Source: Pteria penguin
Taxonomy: Eukaryota > Mollusca > Bivalvia > Pterioida > Pteriidae
DNA length: 64,000 bases
Assembly: GCA_035048485.1 (NCBI GenBank)
Contig: CM068587.1
Coordinates: 33,341,001-33,405,000, forward strand
Direction: 5' to 3'
Part shown: one piece after another, positions 34,490 to 45,152 of the stretch
Numbering within the stretch: the stretch's first letter is position 1
How the letters are laid out: each line of letters begins with the position of its first letter
Notes under the pieces: model-generated
Databases searched by the model: none
Told to the model about the DNA's origin: nothing
What the model saw: the letters and a program-made list of their open reading frames with translations, nothing else
Position numbers and translations under genes: made by a program

Positions 34490-34790
34490 GTAACAGTAAG
34501 ATCTGATGGACTTTTCCTTTCAAACGAAATGAATGATGTTGAAACTTTGTAGTGTTGAAGTACTCAAGGTTCTTACAAGTGTGGCTGGCTGGTTTACGAC
34601 CAGATATTTCAAAGGGATGGATCCAGAGCAGGGGAACATAGACTCAAGAGGATACCCTCCTTTGACAAATTTCTTCAGACTAGCTGCATAGATCATGAAA
34701 CTGAATGTATCAGAGCGATCTGAAAGGGTGTCTTAAGAGGTGTTGTTTTTGGTTCCGTTCCGAAATCAAAGTTTCGACATAAATGTGACA
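34490..34790. repeat. Copy of the intron-6 repeat family
   Basis: TTGAAACTTTGTAGTGTTGAAGTACTCAAGG, GGGATGGATCCAGAGCAGG, ATACCCTCCTTTGACAAATTTC and GTGTCTTAAGAGGTGTTGTT match the units at 21860 and 23390. Confidence 0.7.
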
Positions 34791-34916
34791 AAACGCTGTC
34801 TTTTCTTTTCTTTTTTTTTTCTTTTTTTTTTTTACAATTTTAGGCCTATTGTACTTTATATTATATCATTACAATGTAAACTAATGTAATTATAACAATA
34901 TAACTACTGTCCGCGC

Positions 34917-35366
34917 CACTCACTCTGGAAACTGGAAAATCTGGATTTTCAGTTATTCATCTTCAGAATAATTTCAAAAAGGCAACACCATTCGATAGAT
35001 CTTGTTTAGTCGTAACTTTTGGTGTGTGCTATATGTTTGTATGAAGAAACGTTCATATTCTATAGAAAAAAATCAATTTTAGATAGGGCGATTTTCATGT
35101 TAAATTTTGACGTGACGTCGCCAAGTTTCCCATAGACTCAATCTTAAACATCGGCGACGTCACGTCAAAATTAACATAGAAAACGCCCTATCTAAAATGA
35201 TTTTTCCGTATAAAATACGAATGCTTCTTCGTAGAAACATATACCATACACCAAAAGTTACGACTAAACAAGATCTATCGATTAATATTAATTTTGTAAA
35301 ACTATTTTAAAGATAAATAAGTGAAAATCCAGATTTTCTGGTTTACAAAGTGAGTGGCGCGGACAG
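34917..35366 (+). mobile_element. 450-bp long-TIR MITE, copy 2
   Basis: CTGTCCGCGCCACTCACTCT ... GTGAGTGGCGCGGACAG, flanked by TA on both sides (possible TA target duplication). The arms are about 200 bp each and meet at GACGTGACGTCGCC / GGCGACGTCACGTC. Same length as the copy at 18326-18775. Confidence 0.9.
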
Positions 35367-35899
35367 TAATTATATCGTTATAAAGTAATGATCGAGTTGA
35401 CCATATTTCCTTTTTTTCACTTGATAAAAGGTCAGGGCCAGGTGCCATAAACTGAAAAGATACATAAGTCAATTATTTCATTTTAATTTATTCCATTATC
35501 AAAACGTTCAAATATATTGTCATGCAGAATGGTTTAATTCTTTTTATCGATAGAATGAAAACTCAATAAAATCCAAATCCGAGTTATTAATTCATTGTTG
35601 AACAGAAGAATTTGAATTATGACTTAAGTATTTTCTCAGTTTATAGCGCCGAACCCAGGAGGTCGAAAATTTGTGAAAAAAGTCTGTCATTTTTTTTATG
35701 TTTATATCTTCTTCCATTTGGTGGACATTAATGTCTGCATTTTTTTACGTTCCGTTTTTACATCTTTATGAACTTATTTGAACATTCACTTTTGTGTCAA
35801 ATCAATAAACTGATTCAATACGGAGAATAAATAAAGTAATTTATTTGCTAACAGTTATTTGAAATTTCCATTTAATGGGTAATTTTAACGTGCCATATG
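35367..35899. other. No recognisable feature
   Basis: AT-rich; no frame or family recognised. Confidence 0.45.
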
Positions 35900-36052
35900 C
35901 AGTGGCGGATTTAGAGGGGGGCCGGCCCCCCCCCCCCTTTTGGCCACATATTTACTAGTAAACATCCATATTTTGCACCAAAAATGGCTGAGTAGTTTGG
36001 CTAATACACATGTGCCCCCCCCCCCTTTTCGGAAATCCTGGATCCGCCGCTG
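35900..36052. mobile_element. Palindromic MITE-like element, copy B
   Basis: CAGTGGCGGATTTAGAGGGG ... GGATCCGCCGCTG, two C-runs (35925-35938, 36015-36025) and the GCACCAAAAATGGCTGAGTAG block. Matches 2239-2398. Confidence 0.85.
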
Positions 36053-36456
36053 ATGTAAAATTTAGTGTTCTAGATTTATCGTGATTGTGAATTTTTTCTA
36101 TTTTGGATATTGGCCAGTTCTAGTATGCTGAAAGTTAACTAGTCTTTTTAAAAATTATTAAAATTTATTAAATATATATGATGAAGCCATAGGACTTTTA
36201 TTTGCCAACTTTTGTAAGGAAATATCTATTTGAAAGATTATTTGAAGGTTTTATCTCAAAAGTCTCTTGATATTTTCATGAATTTTTTCTGATTTTGATA
36301 TAGGCCAGTTCTAACATGCTAAAGGGTAGAGGTTCAAAACTTACTAAAGGCTAATGACTTCTGGTGTCCATTTTACACCAAGAGAAGATTCTAGTTATAT
36401 TCAAGCGAAAAAAAAGGTGAAAAAAGAATTCTGAATTAATATTTTTCGTATATTTG

Positions 36457-37004
36457 TACGTCCGTCTTTGACGGGTCGTATTATGGTATAGCGTTGTCTG
36501 TGTGCCTGTCTGTCTGTCCGGACCTTGTAGGCAGGATACAGACCAAATCGTTGGGACTGTCTTTGGTACCTTTACTCCTTATGCCAAGGTCAAGGTTGTA
36601 ATACTACTTGGTCAAACCGTTGGGGCTAGGACTGACAAACTTGGTACACTTGCTCATCATGCCACGACAAAGAAGCCTATTGTTTTTCAAGGTCAAAGGT
36701 CAAAGTCGTAGTACTACTAGGTAGAGGACCCTTGTAGACAGCATAAAGCCTAAACCGTTGGGTTAGGACTGTCAAACGTCGTACACTTACTCTTCATGCC
36801 AAGACAAAGTCGCTTATTATTTTTCAATGTCAAAAGCGAAGGTCGTAGTGCTAATTGGTTAGAAAACCTGGTAGGTAGGATACAGAATGAACTATTGGGG
36901 ATGGAACAATTTATATTTAAGGGGGATGTTTCCATACTTTCAATATCCTCCCCTTCAAACTAAGCGACGCACGTATTATGCCAAGCTATGTGTTGTTCTT
37001 GTTT
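36457..37004 (+). mobile_element. Pearl-like element
   Basis: Head hairpin ACGTCCGTC-TTT-GACGGGTCGT with ATTATGGTATAGCGTTGTCTG and CTGTCTGTCTGTCCGG. About 150-bp units with CTTGTAGGCAGGATACAGACC, CCGTTGGG-TAGGACTG, CTTGGTACACTTGCTCATCATGCC and TCAAGGTCAAAGGTC follow. The end is CCCCTTCAAACTAAGCGACGCACG. Confidence 0.65.
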
Positions 37005-37157
37005 TATATCTTTCCATGCTTTATACAGTGTGGTTAGCAAGTTTTCTGTCAGATGTTAGATGCCAAACCACAATAAGCAAGAGAATATATTTCGAATCTA
37101 TTTTATCATCTATAGTAAACTTTTCACGGTTTCGACTTCTATAGAACCACAGGAAGG

Positions 37158-37328
37158 TTGGTTGGTTGATTTGGTGTTTTACGTCGCTTTCAACAATTTT
37201 TCAGTTATATCGCGACATGGAAGCAGGAGGTTACCAACCTCTTAAACATAGTGGCGCAACCCGGGAATCGAACCCGGATCGTCGGCGCCGCAAGCCAAGC
37301 GCTTAACCACTACACCAAGCCTGCCCCT
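37158..37328 (-). mobile_element. Second tRNA-derived SINE family, perfect 12-bp target duplication
   Basis: On the minus strand it starts GGGGCAGGCTTGGTGTAGTG (A box) with B box GGTTCGATTCC and ends CACCAAATCAACCAACC. It is flanked by ACCACAGGAAGG at 37146-37157 and 37329-37340. The body differs from the common SINE in this window. Its intact duplication suggests fairly recent insertion. Confidence 0.9.
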
Positions 37329-37696
37329 ACCACAGGAAGGATTTGGATGAAGCTTTGTAGGCACTAAGTACTCATGGTCCCCTACAAGTATTGTGTTTTT
37401 GGCCGCACCTAACTACAGGTGGCGACACCACAGACAAAATAGGTCACAGAGGGTTCCCTCTTTTTTTTTTGGGGGGGGGGATGTTTCTTTTAATATTTTT
37501 TCGGCCCATTGACCGGAGGACCGCCTCATTAAGTTATTAAGATTCCTACGACAAGAAAAATAATTTCTTACCCGGCTTTTTGCTCTTGTGATTTCAATTT
37601 TATTTCTTTTCAAAAGCTAACACAGTTTATAATAAGTAAGCTTTTTACAAGCAACGAAATCTTTGGAGCAAGATGTTGTAAACCTAAGCAGTTTTG

Positions 37697-39230
37697 TATG
37701 GAGTGTATTCGTTGTCAAAAATCCAGACATGTAGATTGGTAAATTTACCTTAAAGATGTATCGTTTACACGTGTACTTTATACAAACGTATTATTTACAC
37801 TTGTACTTATCGCAGTTGTATGTTTTACATATGCACTTTCATGGGCAATTTTAACTGTGAAAAACCACTCCAGTGAAACATTAAGTTTGTATTTATGCAT
37901 ATTTGAATGTACATTTTACTATAACACAAGCATAGAATGCAGTTCTAGATACTTCCATTATATAGGAGGGTCTGGGGTTTTCATTCCAGTCACATTTTTC
38001 CTCTCAACTTAGGACTTAGGATCTTTTTAAGTATGACCAGAGCACGAGTTTTTCATTAATAAAATATTGTATAGCATTACAAATATGAAACGAAAAACGT
38101 AATGCTTTGACAAAATTCTGCATTATTCACCACTATATAATCTAATAAGTATTTGTTAAGTTCACAGATGACCGGAGCTGTCTGAAAATTATATTTAAAA
38201 ATTGAATAGTGACATAGTAATATCAGAGAACAGTGTATATGCCTAAAACAGTTCATTATGAAAAATATCAGACGGCGCTACGGAGTCGGACAGTCTATTT
38301 TACATAATGAACAAAAGGGGGTGTACAGGGTGAGAGGGAGGAGGATGGGTAGATATAGAGTGGGATAGGATAATGGAATAGTGGGAATGGGATAGGAGGT
38401 TACTGCAGGGGCATGAGGGGGGCACCAATGTCCGCCTTTCATGAACTGTTCTTGGCATATATCCAGTACAAACATTTCAGTATCCAAATAATAAATATCA
38501 GGTTTGTTCATGATTGCTCGCCAGAAAAAAGAGTTTTAATACCTATAATTCAATACCTATATTCAAAAGTATGGTTTAGATTGAGTGGGCAAGTTTTTTT
38601 AAAGTCAAAATCAGGGTAAAAATTGTTTCAAGAACCAACCAATCCTCCCCCCCCCAATCCACGAATATCGAACAGATGGTTCCTAATGTACTCGTGCGTT
38701 TGTCAAAAGCTGTGGAAGTCCTCGGTAGGGCATGTGTTGACTCGAATGTTTATCGGTGTAAGCATGACTGGTATGGAAGGAATTTACTCCCGAAATATTA
38801 AATTTATGGTGTTGTCGTTAAAACTAAAAGTAGGGAGACTTCATAAACTCGCTAATCGGGTCATGTCGCGTGTTTCCGGTGATTTTCCAAATATGGGCAG
38901 TGCAATGCTTCAAATATGTACACTTTACAGATGTAGAATTGTAACGTGTATATTCTGCAAAGCGTTATATGGATGTATCTAGAACTGCAAACTACGCGTG
39001 TGTTATAGTAAAATATACATTCAAACATGCATAAATACAAACTTAATGTGGTTTTGCACAGTTAAAATTGCCCATTAAAGTGCAAATGTAAAAAACATAC
39101 AACTGCGATTAGTACAAGTGTAGATAATACATTTGAAAAACAAAGTACATGTACATGTGTAAACGATACATCTTCAACGTCAATTTACATCTCAGCAAGT
39201 CTGGACTTTTGACAACGAATACCCTCCATA
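37697..39230. mobile_element. 1.53-kb element with about 260-bp terminal inverted repeats
   Basis: Left arm 37697-37962 and right arm 38970-39230 are inverted copies, beginning TATGGAGTGTATTCGTTGTC and (reverse) TATGGAGGGTATTCGTTGTC. Shared internal blocks include GATGTATCGTTTACAC, TATCGCAGTTGTATGTTTTA-like, GGGCAATTTTAACTGTG and AAACATTAAGTTTGTATTTATGCAT-like sequence. GTTTTG flanks both ends (37691-37696, 39231-39236). The 1-kb interior has a 119-codon frame (38623-38982) of no recognised family. Confidence 0.75.
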
Positions 39231-39236
39231 GTTTTG

Positions 39237-40053
39237 ATACCTAGTCACGCTAATGAAAATTCCGTACTAAACTTAAGAACTTTTCATATTGTTTTACTTA
39301 ATTCAGTATACAAGTAATGTAACTGGGCTTTAATAAAAGATCTTTAATGTATGAGCTAACATTATATGCATGTACTTTAGACGAGATAGCCAGAAATAAC
39401 AATGAGTGAATGGTAATCACTCCCGTGGATTCCTCGGTGACAATGTCTCAAGAGTCGATCGCCAAATGTTCTTTGTAAAGGTTCGTAAACGATTTTCAAG
39501 CACCACGAGATATGGTCCCGAGCGAAGCGAGGGAGCGAGAAAAGAGTGTACCAACCGACTTAGTACATGGTTAAAGTATGTGATTAATGGACAAATTCTA
39601 ATTGGTTTTGGGATTTTCCCAACAATAATCTATGTACTCCAATGGCAATAATTTAGTTACCAAATAATCATTGAATAATTATTAAATTCAAATCATATAC
39701 AAATTCATTCTTCCTTGAGATTTCAATACCTGTATCCTTTTGAAACCTGGCGAGATAATGTCAAGAAAGGCATTCGAACCCATGATTAATTTTTCATTTG
39801 AAAAATTACAGTTTCGGTCGAAACTAATACGATCTTAAGTACGAATTAAGAACATCTGTTGAATGTAATGCTCATTAAATGTTTCAATACAATAACAGTA
39901 ATAGTTTCATATTTTCAGACTATGTTTTAAAAAGCTGGAATAAATTCCAAAGTAAAAAATCATTCCGGTAGGGTTTATAGTTGTTCAACGCTTTACAATG
40001 CTGCATTTGAAGAACATGAAATCATGCAGCGCAGTGGTCATAGGAGTACAGGC
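39237..40053. other. No recognisable feature
   Basis: One patch, GGTCCCGAGCGAAGCGAGGGAGCGAGAA near 39512, is GC-richer than its surroundings. No gene. Confidence 0.45.
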
Positions 40054-41851
40054 GGATTCTCCACAAATCTGCACCATTTGTGTGCTAGTCATGTCAAAAA
40101 ATTAATGTCTGAATTTGAACGTATATTTGCCTTTTTGGCAAAGAGGAAAATGTAAATGTTTTAATTCTTAAATGGCTGGTCTAAGCTACTACCCAGAAAA
40201 AAGTTATTGTACTCAGAATGAAGCCATCAAATTTCGGAAAGACAGATACGTTACAGCATGACATGACTCATAAATTAGATATACCTTGGTTTACTTGTGA
40301 AATGAATGTAGAGCTTTTTATGCAAATGATAGATATGCATTTCAGGAATTAAATGGTGTATTACATGAGGTAAAAAAAATTTTTATTTCTCATATTAAAA
40401 GTACCGATTTAACAGGCATTACCTTTTCTTATCTTCTTATCTTAAATCAGCTACTTACAATAACCATTTATTTTCTTAAAACTAAATTTCAATCATGTCT
40501 TTATCCACGAGTAAAGCGAGAAACATTAAAGAAATCCAATAGAAATTATTTTTTGGTTCGAATCCATGACAAACAACTGTTTTTGATTGATTAACAATGT
40601 TGGTGATAAGAGTAACGTATCTGTAACAAATACAAAAACATGGTATTCCATTGATTAAAAGGGTTAAAGAAGATGATAACATCGTGGGTTGTCATTATCA
40701 AAGCGACTTATGTCCTTCTCTTATGAAATTCTTTAATCAAGTTGAGAAAAAATATTGTGAAACTGTAAAACAGATACGTTACTATTTTAAAACAGATACG
40801 TTACTCCTAAAAATAACGATATGCCTGAAAAGGAGTCATAGGCATATCAACTAAACTCTTTTATTTTATTTTATACAAATATCTAAATCATTTTACATGA
40901 TATTACTATATCAAATTATACTTTAACATTGAAAGGATTTATGAAAACTAATTTTAGTTCAGCAACCGGATATAAACGTTATATGCAGACAAAATCGAAT
41001 ATAGAATCAAATCCGACTATTATTCAGGATTCATGTGTAAATATCAATGTTCTGCCAATTTATGTGAAAAATCAACTAAAAAATATAAAGTATCTGTTGA
41101 TAACGTATCTGTTATACATTTTTGTTATTCTGGTCTCTCACTCTTACAAACGGGAATTTAAACATGGGCTTTATATTTTATTTAATTGTAAGGGTAGTGA
41201 ATTAATATTTGTATTGTTGTTGTTTCCTTACTACGTGCGAATTGGAGAAAAACTGACAAAATCATGTAACGTATCTGTTAATTTTAGAATTAACAATCGT
41301 AATTCAGATATACTCCAAGTTACTTATTTTTCTATGAAGAAGAGAAGAAGAATTGATGGGAAATATTAGAATATTAATATATGTGGTACATCTACATCTT
41401 TCTAAAACCTGTGCAGTCCAGAGAGGGAATTTGTAATTCCCATTTGAAAATGCGTAACGTATCTGTTTGCAATTTGAGCGACATACCTGTTATCTAACTT
41501 TCCAATAAAAAGACACAATCTAAACCAAAACTTCAACTTTTGATATCAATTGTAAACCTTTTGCATGAAACGGAAACCAAAATTTTAGCGAAATCGTGTA
41601 AATTATACTTCTATTGCACTTTTCTAAAAACATAACGATAAAAGCGACACATCAAAATGAATGATTTTAGGGTATTCAAACCATCAAGTAGACGAAATGA
41701 ACAACATCTTTCCCATCATTCTTTATTTTTCAAGTGAAGGCATGTTTACTTGTGACAAAGAGAACAAATGGTCATGTATAAACTTTATAGTACGTCTGAA
41801 AATGGCGACCGACAGCAAAAACTGCAAATGGTGCAGATTTGTGGAGAATCC
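40054..41851. repeat. 1.8-kb segment bounded by perfect 27-bp inverted repeats, with a recurrent 12-mer
   Basis: GGATTCTCCACAAATCTGCA + CCATTTG at 40054-40080 is the exact inverse of 41825-41851. Between them ACGTATCTGT in a TAACGTATCTGTT context recurs seven times: minus at 40242, 40768 and 40791; plus at 40612, 41101, 41266 and 41454. Frames inside (67, 146 codons) are AT-rich and unrecognised. The class of element is unknown. Confidence 0.6.
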
Positions 41852-42346
41852 ACCACAGCTGTTCGAATGTACTAGCGGCCGTCGGAAACCAAACTTCAGA
41901 ATATATCTGACACATTGCAATCACCACCACCTAAAAACTCTGACAAGGAGAATTTTACGCCACTACCTTTGCCGACTCTTAACACTCAATCAACTGAAAA
42001 TAATACACAAGATCCCTCTTCTTCTCAAAGCGGTGTCTTAAAAATCGAAATTGCGGATTGCATCAACTCCATCATTTTAATTAAAAATGGGAAAGAAATA
42101 AAATTATATCTTTGTAAATTTATTATAAACGTGATATGGTTCATATATTTTTTCATCACTATCGGAATTAAATTTAAATCTATTTACAGTCTTATGTATT
42201 TTTTTTCTTTATTCAATTCGACCTATAGTCAATTCGAGCCAAGGCAATTTCTGGCAATAACTAGATTTGGTTCGAGAAGACTCGTTGTTCTCTTCCATTC
42301 AGATGTAGTGAGGCGTAGAGCTCTTGACTTGGTGCGCACCAAGTGA
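41797..42346 (+). other. Unrecognised short coding-like frames
   Basis: A frame from MATDSKNCKWCRFVENPPQL (41797 on) and an overlapping one with LQSPPPKNSDKENFTPLPLP then TLNTQSTENNTQDPSSSQSG look protein-like but sit in different frames without a clear splice. No family recognised. They could be a decayed ORF1-type protein of a retroelement. Confidence 0.25.
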
Positions 42347-42460
42347 CATATTGAAGGCAATTATCTATTGTCCAAAGGTGTGAACCATGTACTAAGAATA
42401 GTATTATACAGTTTACATGGTAGAATGCTGTCATACTCTGCCAGAGGTTTCGGTCCTTTT

Positions 42461-42548
42461 CTAGTCTGGTTCTCGGGACCCCTCTGGATTTTTTGTTGTG
42501 CCCTCTAACACAGCAAAAAATCCAGAGGGGTTCCGGGAACCAGACTAG
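42461..42548. repeat. 88-bp hairpin, 35-bp arms
   Basis: CTAGTCTGGTTCTCGGGACC ... GGTTCCGGGAACCAGACTAG. The arms agree at 33 of 35 positions and are separated by about 18 bp. Confidence 0.9.
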
Positions 42549-42840
42549 TCCTTTTCATGTTCCTGCGGCCTCAAGAGGGTTCGCCCGCATTTTCTGTATG
42601 AAAACAAATTATTGGACTTAACAGAAGTATTTCTAAGATATTTACAAATTTACCTGGAATAAATTATTGCGGATACTTATTTATCAAACACGAAAGGGAA
42701 TTTGATATTCAGTGTAATTCATCATGGGTAAAAATATACAGACACAAAATTATTTATTCTTAAGCAAATACTTGCATAATATTAGCAGTAAAAGTAACTC
42801 ATGTCCATATGACACTGAAAATTGCCAACACCTAATATTA

Positions 42841-43040
42841 CCTACTTTGAGTTCTCCATATATACCGGTAAATATATATGGAATTTACACGATTTGACTC
42901 TTTCTGCTGGTATATGTGACGGGTGTTGCTAGCAAGCAGGAGATGCTTACTCTCCCCGGGCACCTGATCTCACTCCATCAAGGGGGTTCACATATGCTAT
43001 TCAAGTAGATATATTTCGTTATTTTCTATTTGGTTTTCAT
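42841..43040 (+). mobile_element. Solo 3'-end segment of a Penelope-like family
   Basis: Starts CCTACTTTGAGTTCTCCATA, contains TGTGACGGGTGTTGCTAGCA and AGGGGGTTCACATATGCTAT, and ends in TTTTCTATTTGGTTTTCATT. Same segment as 63037-63235. No RT sequence lies upstream. Confidence 0.65.
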
Positions 43041-43159
43041 TTCACTGATTTTGTATGTCTTTTGGACTTTTTAATTATCCATCATCTTTACATTAACAGT
43101 ACAAATAATACAAATATTTGAAATTTAGTCAGTTCTCTATGAAATTTGAAATTGGCTGG

Positions 43160-43575
43160 AACAGAAGACAGCTGACCAAGCTTTATGACACAGATCACCA
43201 AGGACAAGCTCTTGAAACATGATGATAGCAAAATAGACACAGAAAACGACATTGGAAAATATTTGATTGTACTGCAGAAGAAGAAACAAGATAAACCAAG
43301 AAATAGATAATAAAATACTTCTTAACATCTTAATTCATTATCGTATATACAAACTTTAAACGTTAAGTACACTGAAAAATAAAACTGAAACAAAAGAAAG
43401 TGTAAAACAATATGTAAACTATTAGATACTGAAATATCCTAAAAGAGAAAAAAGAAGACATCTGACAAAGCTGTATGACACAAATCACCAAGGACCTGCA
43501 CACACACACACAAAAAAAATGATAATATAGTAGAATATACACGAAACAACATTACAAAAATATTCCATTGTGCTG
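43160..43575. repeat. Direct duplication of about 120 bp
   Basis: AGAAGACAGCTGACCAAGCTTTATGACACAGATCACCAAGGAC (43163) recurs diverged at 43453, and in both cases is followed by a GATGATA-AAATAGA-ACACGAAA-AACATT block. Confidence 0.75.
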
Positions 43576-43698
43576 TTGTTACGATACTGATTTAGGAAGA
43601 TCAATTGAAGTAACAAACGTCATTCTAATGGTGCGCCCACCTTCCCACTCACCGCAAAAGCAGCAGAATCTAAGGACACAGTAATAAAGTATTAAACA

Positions 43699-43979
43699 AA
43701 AACCGTATTATTTCAGAGAATAATATACTTTATGTACATGATGCTGATTGACATTAACGGTGCATTCTTTGTGTAACTGTCCAACGCATTCCATTATCTA
43801 ATTGACCAGTTGGTCATTCCATTGTTTATTGTTTAACTGACTAGTAGCGCATTTCATTTTAATTAACCAATCAGATTATATCTCATTAGCATATCGGCTG
43901 GCCTAATTAACAGAGGTCGCGCTCAGCGTCAGTTTCTTTGTTTGACTTCAGCTAATTGCACGATAACTTTTGATCAGCC
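43699..43979 (+). repeat. Ngaro split direct repeat A1
   Basis: 281 bp, starting AAAACCGTATTATTTCAGAG and ending TTTTGATCAGCC. It matches A2 with a few substitutions and one indel. Confidence 0.9.
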
Positions 43980-44122
43980 TTAGTAACTTTTTACTTCACT
44001 CCTGTGGAATTATTCATCATACAGTTGCAAGTTTGTTTTGATGATCATATAGTGTGTACTGCAATACATTGTCTGGTTCAACTTTTTTCTACATATAAGT
44101 TGAATATTGGGACTTTTTCATA

Positions 44123-44750
44123 TTGGTGGTGGATCCAAGCATAATGTTGAAAATATGTCTACTAGGACATTTGTACATTCGTCGTCTCGATCAGTTTATG
44201 TCCTCCAATCCTGTGTTACTAAACCTGGATTTAAAGGACAATGTTACCATGTTAGTGAAAGCCCGCGGAGGTCTCCGTCTTTCTGATGTATTTAGTTCGG
44301 ACATTATCCGTTTCGCTGTTCCTCCAGTTGTTGGGTCGCCGGATGTTTGCTTCATTCAGCTTGGGGGAAATGATATACAGCGTCTTGGGGATGATGTTAT
44401 AGTTAAAAAAACTTATGAATTTAGCCGAATATTTAGTACACGGTGTTGGCGTTCAATGTGTGATCATTGGACAGCTGTTAAGACGATGTCCTAAAGTTGT
44501 TCTTTGCTACAACGAACATGTGATAAGAATCAACACAGAACTGTGTAGACAAACACCGTCTAAACAAAATATTCATTTTTGACGACACAGAGGATTCTGG
44601 ACAGATTTTTCACATCTTGGAAGGGATGGAATTCATCTTGACACCAGACGTAGGGCCTCGGATCCATCATCACCAATGAAGAAGTACTGGAGAAGTATTC
44701 GTAATGCAGTAATCGTGCATACCAAGTCATTAAGGCCAGTACATGTATAA
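44123..44750 (+). pseudogene. SGNH-hydrolase ORF of the Ngaro element, catalytic serine replaced
   Basis: The order of SGNH blocks is visible: LLGHLYIRRLDQF (block I, where related element proteins have GHSF/GHSY), FIQLGGNDIQRLGDD (block III, Gly and Asn kept), then after a frameshift at about 44420 QCVIIGQLLRRCPKVV, a stop, and DFSHLGRDGIHLD (block V, Asp-x-x-His kept). The block I serine is Leu here. Some Ngaro/DIRS and other retroelements carry such an esterase-like ORF of unclear role. The ORF has at least one frameshift and an internal stop. Confidence 0.7.
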
Positions 44751-45152
44751 TAATAATTTTGTTATCTAATGAGTATGAATTAAATTCATATTCTAACTAA
44801 GTAGAGAGCACTGAATTTATAGTCATGTTATATTTATAAGCTCTTAATTCCTGCTCTTCTTATGCTGCATAGTATGCAAATTGGGCTGTTTGTGAGAGCT
44901 GAGTTCTCTACATTGTAAACATGATATGTGTTGTAATAACACAGCTATTTAAATTTGACTAAATCAAGTATTACGCTTCATTACATTGTGCTCGGTAAAG
45001 CACATTACGTACATGTATGCCTTTAGTATTACATATTTAACGGCCATGCTACGTATAAAGCAATTATCAATGTGTTCAGTAAAACAGTCATCTTTTCTAA
45101 ACTACTTAGTATAGTACATGTTCTTGACATGCTTTTGTATGGCAATGATTTC
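44751..45152. other. Spacer between SGNH relic and minisatellite
   Basis: Non-coding. Near 44990 it begins to show degenerate units (GTGCTCGGTAAAGCAC, GTGTTCAGTAAAACAG). Confidence 0.6.

Noticed and set aside
40929..41369. 146-codon plus-strand frame with a hydrophobic patch
   Set aside because: AT-rich, inside the inverted-repeat-bounded segment, contains the recurrent 12-mer and shows no family; not called as a gene.
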